A stretch of DNA of 64,000 nucleotides from Wenzhouxiangella sp. 15190 (GTDB lineage: Bacteria; Pseudomonadota; Gammaproteobacteria; Xanthomonadales; Wenzhouxiangellaceae): positions 182,024-246,023 of the forward strand of contig NZ_QVMV01000052.1 of NCBI RefSeq assembly GCF_003417465.1, in the 5' to 3' direction. Below are positions 59,869 to 64,000 of the stretch, one piece after another. Positions within the stretch are counted from its first letter, which is position 1. Every line of letters begins with the position of its first letter. The notes beneath the pieces are model-generated. The model ran no database searches, was not told where the DNA came from, and worked only from the letters and a program-made list of their open reading frames with translations. The translations under genes were made by a program, and so were the position numbers.

Positions 59869-60989
59869 AGATCGGTATTCTCGGGGGTGGGCAGCTGGCG
59901 CGGATGATGGCCCAGGCGGGCCTGCCGCTTGGCGCGGAGTTCATTTTTCTCGATCCCAAGGCCGACGCCTGTGCCGGTCAGCTGGGTGAGCTGATCACCG
60001 CCGACTGGGCCGATGAAGCCGCGCTGGAAAAGCTTGCCGGCTGCGACCGTATCACCTGCGACTTTGAAAACGTACCGGCCGCCGTACTCGAGCGCCTGGC
60101 CAACTCCGGCCATCCCGTCCGTCCGACAGGCAGTGCTTTCGCCGCCGCGCAGGATCGTCTCATCGAGAAGCGATTGTTCGAATCGTTGGACATCGAAGTC
60201 GCACCCTTTGCGCCCGTCTCGGGCCGAACCGATCTGCTCGAAGCGCTGGATCGTATCGGCTATCCCGCAGTGCTCAAGACCCGCCGAATGGGCTACGACG
60301 GCAAGGGGCAATACTTGCTCCGCTCGCAGGAAGACCTCGAGCCGGCCTGGTCCGAATTGGGCGATCACGAGCTGATTCTCGAGGGCTGGGTCGATTTCGA
60401 CTTCGAGTGCGCCATTACCGTGGTGCGCAACGCCGCCGGCGAGACGCGATGCTATCCGCTCTCGCACACTGTTCATTCCGACGGCATGCTGCGGCTCGCG
60501 GCCGCCCCCGCGCATGTCGATGCCGGCTTGCGCCAGCGGGCCGAAGCCTGCGGCCGATTGCTCGCCGAGCACCTGGACTATGTCGGCTGCCTGACCCTCG
60601 AGTTGTTCGTCGCCGGTGAACGCATCCTGGGCAACGAATTCGCGCCGCGTGTGCACAACTCCGCACACTGGACCATCGAGGGCGCGATCTGCTCGCAGTT
60701 CGAAAACCACATCCGCGCCGTCTGTGACCTGCCCCTGGGCAGCACCGCACTGCGCGCACCGGCGTTGATGTTCAACTGGATCGGGGAGATGCCGTCGACG
60801 GACGAATTGTTGAAGGTGCCCGATCTCCATTGGCACGACTACGGCAAGCAACCCCGGCCCGGTCGCAAGGTCGGCCACGCCACGCTGCTGGCCGAGACCT
60901 GGCCGGCGCTGGTCCCCGTGGCGCTGGATATGCAGCAATCACTGCCCAGCCCGCTGGACCGGCTGCTCGGCGGTCTGGTCTCGATCTGA
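59865..60989 (+). CDS. purK: N5-carboxyaminoimidazole ribonucleotide synthase PurK
   Basis: 374 aa ATP-grasp enzyme making N5-CAIR from AIR, bicarbonate and ATP, the substrate of Pur[19 protein letters not shown] at the N-terminus, [16 protein letters not shown] as the ATP-grasp glycine loop, and [19 protein letters not shown] near the active site. Coupled to purE through ATGA. Confidence 0.97.
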   Translation: MKIGILGGGQLARMMAQAGLPLGAEFIFLDPKADACAGQLGELITADWADEAALEKLAGCDRITCDFENVPAAVLERLANSGHPVRPTGSAFAAAQDRLIEKRLFESLDIEVAPFAPVSGRTDLLEALDRIGYPAVLKTRRMGYDGKGQYLLRSQEDLEPAWSELGDHELILEGWVDFDFECAITVVRNAAGETRCYPLSHTVHSDGMLRLAAAPAHVDAGLRQRAEACGRLLAEHLDYVGCLTLELFVAGERILGNEFAPRVHNSAHWTIEGAICSQFENHIRAVCDLPLGSTALRAPALMFNWIGEMPSTDELLKVPDLHWHDYGKQPRPGRKVGHATLLAETWPALVPVALDMQQSLPSPLDRLLGGLVSI

Positions 60990-60996
60990 GCGGGCT

Positions 60997-61557
60997 TCAG
61001 GATTCGAGCCGCCTCGATTGCCAGTCGGCAATCGTGCGGCGCGGAATCGGGAAATAGCCGTTGGTGACGGCCGGCTCGCCGGCGGCAGGATCGGCTTCGA
61101 GATGAATGTGCCAGTCGCCGGCACGAACTTCCAGAATATCGTCGATATCGTAGAGATCGTCGCGGTGGACGGAATCGCGGCCCACCAGGAGTTCTTTCCG
61201 GGCGCGCTTCTTGACCTCGGAGACCGACTGCCCCGCATACAGCGCGTAGGCATGGCGCTCCCACAACTCACCGGGCGCATAGCCGCCGATATTGACGAAG
61301 TAGAGTCGTACGCGGTTGTATGCCGGCTTGTCCGACAAGAATACGCGGTAGCCCGGAACCTGCTCGACCCGCGCGAAGGCGTCGACGTGCAGGCCCTCCG
61401 GATTGCCGAACCACTGATCGAGCAGTTGATCGTGCGTTGACTCGAGATCGCTGCCGACGGCGAATGCGATGTCGTGCATTTCCACTTTGCAGCCGTCAGC
61501 ACGTCCGCCGAGGCAGACGACGTACAGGGCCGGGGTGTTGTCCTTTTCAGTGGCCAT
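60997..61557 (-). CDS. DUF1543 domain protein
   Basis: 186 aa. It carries the DUF1543 opening (ALYVVCLGGRADGCKVEMHDIAFAVG) and a tandem beta-alpha arrangement (YRVFLSDKPAYNRVRLYFVNIGGYAPGELWERHAYALYAG). No known biochemical role. It starts 11 bp inside the end of the ABC ATPase gene, so it is part of the argD-ABC-DUF1543 run. It converges on purK. Confidence 0.75.
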   Translation of the reverse strand: MATEKDNTPALYVVCLGGRADGCKVEMHDIAFAVGSDLESTHDQLLDQWFGNPEGLHVDAFARVEQVPGYRVFLSDKPAYNRVRLYFVNIGGYAPGELWERHAYALYAGQSVSEVKKRARKELLVGRDSVHRDDLYDIDDILEVRAGDWHIHLEADPAAGEPAVTNGYFPIPRRTIADWQSRRLES

Positions 61558-62617
61558 TGGGATTCGATGGGGTGATGAAGGACTCGGCCTGTGCCGTCGG
61601 GAATAACACCAGATGACGCGCGTCCAGCGTGACCCCGATGGTTTCGTCCACGGCGTAGTCGTCATGGCTGGGGAACAGTGCGGCGATCTCCTCGCCGGTG
61701 TCGAGCTCCAGGCGGTACAGGATCTGGGCACCCTGAAACTGGCGCGTGATGACCCGGGCACGGGATCCGTTGCCATCGGGACGAATGTCATCAGGGCGGA
61801 TCAAAAGGGCGAGTTCATCGCCGTCCGGGCGCTCGCGTGGAACCGGCGAGCGGCCCAGACCGTGGACGAGCGTTCCTTCCTCCACGCGCGCCCTGAGGTA
61901 GCTGCCGCGGCCGGTAAAAGCCGCCACGTAGTGGCTGGCCGGGCGGTGATAAAGCTGGTATGGGGAATCCCATTGCAGCATGCGCCCGTCCTTGAGCAGA
62001 CCCACGCGGTCGGCCAGGGCGAAGGCCTCCTGCTGGTCGTGGGTGACCATCAGGGTAGCCGTGCCCCGGGCCTTGAGAATGCTGCGAACTTCCTCGCCGA
62101 CATGCCGCCGAAGGCGGGCATCGAGATTGGAGAAGGGTTCGTCCATCAACAACACGTCGGGCTCCGGCGCCAGGGCGCGGGCGAGGGCCACGCGCTGCTG
62201 CTGACCGCCCGAGAGCTCGTGTGGATAGCGATGCGAGTAGCCGCCGAGACCGGTCAGCTCCAGCAACTCCTCGATGCGACGCGCGCGTTCGCTGCGCGAG
62301 AGCCGGCGCAGGCCGAAACCGACGTTGCCGGCCACATCCAGGTGCGGAAACAGGGCATGGTCCTGGAATACCATGCCGACGCTGCGTTTCTCCGGGGCGA
62401 GTCGGAAGGTCGGCGTGGAGGCGACCTGGCCGCCGATGCGGATCTCGCCGGCACGCAGCGGTTCGAAGCCTGCGATGGCGCGCAGGGCCGTTGTCTTGCC
62501 GCAGCCGGATGCGCCCAGCAGACAGCCGATTTCGCCCTGGTCGAGTTCGAAGCTCAGGCCACGTATGACGCTGGTTTCTTCATAGCCGAGCCAGATGTCG
62601 TCGACTTCGAGAATCAT
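61547..62617 (-). CDS. ABC transporter ATPase, Fe(III)/polyamine (FbpC/PotA) type
   Basis: 356 aa. Walker A GASGCGKTTALRAIAG, signature LSGGQQQRVALARAL, Walker B VLLMDEPFSNLDARLR, switch His in MVTHDQ, followed by a TOBE-like C-terminal regulatory domain (RARVITRQFQGAQILYRLELDTGEEIAALFP). This type energises iron, thiosulfate or polyamine uptake. No permease or binding-protein gene is beside it within the window. It overlaps argD by 4 nt (ATGA). Confidence 0.9.
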   Translation of the reverse strand: MILEVDDIWLGYEETSVIRGLSFELDQGEIGCLLGASGCGKTTALRAIAGFEPLRAGEIRIGGQVASTPTFRLAPEKRSVGMVFQDHALFPHLDVAGNVGFGLRRLSRSERARRIEELLELTGLGGYSHRYPHELSGGQQQRVALARALAPEPDVLLMDEPFSNLDARLRRHVGEEVRSILKARGTATLMVTHDQQEAFALADRVGLLKDGRMLQWDSPYQLYHRPASHYVAAFTGRGSYLRARVEEGTLVHGLGRSPVPRERPDGDELALLIRPDDIRPDGNGSRARVITRQFQGAQILYRLELDTGEEIAALFPSHDDYAVDETIGVTLDARHLVLFPTAQAESFITPSNPNGH

Positions 62618-63789
62618 GGGCAGTAACGCTCGCGAATGGACCCGGTCACGACCTCGGCAATCCGGTCGACTTCGGCGTCGCTGACGATCAGCGGCGGCAA
62701 CAGGCGGATGGTGCAGCCCCGGGTGACGTTGATGATCACGCCCTCGGCGAGCGCGTCGGCCTTCAGCTCGGCGCAGTCGCGGTCGAGCTCGATACCCACC
62801 ATGAGGCCGCGGCCGCGGATTTCGCGAACCGGCGCGAGGCCCTCGAGATTCCGGCGCAGGGTGTCGACCAGGCGCCGACCGGCGTGTTCGGCACGTTCGC
62901 CGATGGAATCCTTGTGCATGATATCGATGACCGTCAGCGCGGCCCGGCAGGCCAGCGGATTCCCGCCGAAGGTGGTGCCGTGGCTGCCGCGCTTCATCAG
63001 TGCGGCGACCGCTTCGCGCGCCAGGCAGGCGGCGACCGGCACGCCGTTGCCGAGTGCCTTGGCGACGGTGATGACGTCGGGTTTGAGGCCGGCATGGTGC
63101 TGGAAGGCGAACCAGCGACCGGTCCGGTTCATCCCGCTCTGGATTTCGTCGAGCATCAGCAGGGCACCGTGCTCGTCGCACAGCCGGCGCAGGTTCGGCA
63201 GATAGTCTTCCGGCGGTACGTGAACGCCGCCTTCGCCCTGGATGGATTCGATCAGCACGGCGACGATGTTCGGGTTTTCCGCGAACGCGCGTTCGGCTGC
63301 CCCGGTGTCGCCAAAGGGTACACGCACGAAGCCGTCGACCAGGGGCTCGTAGCCGGCCTGGATGGCTGAATTGCCCGAGGCGCTGATGCCGGCCAGCGTG
63401 CGGCCGTGAAAGCTGTGTTCGGCGACCAGAACCGCCGGGCGGTCGATTCCCCTGTCGTGGGCATGAAGGCGCGAAAGCTTCAGGGCGCATTCAATCGCCT
63501 CGGCGCCCGAGTTGGCGATGAACGCCCGGTCCAGCCCGCTGATGTCGGCCAGCACGTCGCCGAGTTGTTCCTGCAATGGCAACTCGACAATGTTGGCCGT
63601 GTGGACAAGCGTGTGCGCCTGCTCGGCGATCGCTTGGGCCAGCTTGGGGTGCGCATGCCCCAGGCTGCACACGCCGATGCCGGAAATGGCGTCGAGGTAG
63701 CGCTGGCCCTTGTCGTCGATCAGCCAGGCGCCTTCACCGCGGACGATGCGCACCGGCATGCGCGCATAGGTATCGAACAGATGCGTCAT
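62614..63789 (-). CDS. argD: Acetylornithine/succinylornithine aminotransferase ArgD
   Basis: 391 aa class III PLP aminotransferase of arginine (and possibly lysine) synthesis. PLP lysine K244 in TVAKALGNGVP; NSGAEAIECALKLSR, HSFHGRTLAGISASG, MLDEIQSGMNRTG and HGTTFGGNPLACRAAL are the expected family blocks. The start is ATG at 63789, directly preceded by an in-frame TTG. First gene of an overlapping run with the ABC ATPase and DUF1543. Confidence 0.95.
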   Translation of the reverse strand: MTHLFDTYARMPVRIVRGEGAWLIDDKGQRYLDAISGIGVCSLGHAHPKLAQAIAEQAHTLVHTANIVELPLQEQLGDVLADISGLDRAFIANSGAEAIECALKLSRLHAHDRGIDRPAVLVAEHSFHGRTLAGISASGNSAIQAGYEPLVDGFVRVPFGDTGAAERAFAENPNIVAVLIESIQGEGGVHVPPEDYLPNLRRLCDEHGALLMLDEIQSGMNRTGRWFAFQHHAGLKPDVITVAKALGNGVPVAACLAREAVAALMKRGSHGTTFGGNPLACRAALTVIDIMHKDSIGERAEHAGRRLVDTLRRNLEGLAPVREIRGRGLMVGIELDRDCAELKADALAEGVIINVTRGCTIRLLPPLIVSDAEVDRIAEVVTGSIRERYCP

Positions 63790-63905
63790 CAAGTCCGTCG
63801 AGAATCGAAAGATGCGGTCATTCTACCGCTGACCGGCGGCGCGGGCACGCCGCCGGTCGACGGAGGAGCCTCTGAAAAACTGTGCGCCGGCCCTCCGGGT
63901 TTCGC

Positions 63906-63995
63906 CGGAAATGCCGCATCTCGCGCGTTGCGTCCCCCGGCCGTAGCTACGGCTACTGTCACTCGGGTCGCACCACACGATCTGCGGCATTTCCG
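63906..63995. repeat. Inverted-repeat element at the window end
   Basis: CGGAAATGCCGCA (63906-63918) and its exact reverse complement TGCGGCATTTCCG (63983-63995) bracket 64 bp that contain the perfect palindrome GCCGTAGCTACGGC (63940-63953). It looks like a MITE- or REP-like intergenic element; no ORF lies within it. The rest of 63790-64000 shows nothing else I can support. Confidence 0.7.
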
Positions 63996-64000
63996 ACTGA

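Overview
The window is about 64 kb of a GC-rich chromosome that reads as a free-living gammaproteobacterium. The order tig-clpP-clpX-lon-hupB-tRNA(Val)-tRNA(Asp)-ppiD, the linked recA-recX-alaS genes, and a cell-envelope and TonB-rich gene content suggest the Xanthomonadales/Chromatiales side of the class, perhaps a Wenzhouxiangella-like lineage. The lineage is an inference from gene order and protein style, not from a search. I see no phage genes, transposases, integrases or CRISPR array.

Layout: 0-9 kb holds a DUF1499 membrane protein, uppP, mutS, pncC, a secreted beta-propeller protein, a CadC-like wHTH/TPR regulator, thpR and a lipoprotein. 9.4-13.7 kb is recA-recX-alaS. 13.8-17 kb holds tRNA-Ser, a sugar dehydrogenase/aminotransferase pair and a KDPG aldolase. 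17-25.7 kb is a dense block read on the minus strand: nirK-nirV-sco and nirS-TonB receptor-disulfide oxidoreductase, that is, both known classes of NO-forming nitrite reductase side by side. Each of the two transcription units starts behind an FNR/DNR-type palindrome placed as a class II activator site. 25.8-28 kb holds five tRNAs and a sialidase-like propeller. 28-36.3 kb is the protein quality-control block (tig, clpP, clpX, lon, hupB, tRNAs, ppiD), followed by fabI in the opposite direction. 37.3-42.7 kb is a TetR-controlled RND efflux operon. 43-49.6 kb holds tRNA-Arg, RNase D, a SUMF1-domain protein, sulfide:quinone reductase, tRNA-Leu, cysteine dioxygenase and a MetX-type acyltransferase. 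49.6-59 kb looks like a peptide-scavenging locus (permease, two class-C-beta-lactamase-fold hydrolases, TonB receptor, AraC regulator, dipeptide epimerase). The right end holds a Trm112-like protein, purE-purK, and an argD-ABC ATPase-DUF1543 overlapping run.

The most unusual non-coding signal is a family of three short structured modules, each sitting directly behind a tRNA gene (Ser-CGA, Arg-ACG, Arg-CCT). Each module carries an inverted copy of part of that tRNA (T arm or acceptor end), a conserved GCCCGAAGGGC mini-hairpin between larger hairpins whose stems vary in sequence but keep pairing, a GCAGCA box, and then a direct 15-19 nt copy of the host tRNA's own 3' end. A second unusual signal is a set of low-complexity word repeats (AGTGTGA, CTGTGGTC, CACAGATGA, CCGAAATTCGAA types), each laid out as an inverted repeat in intergenic DNA.
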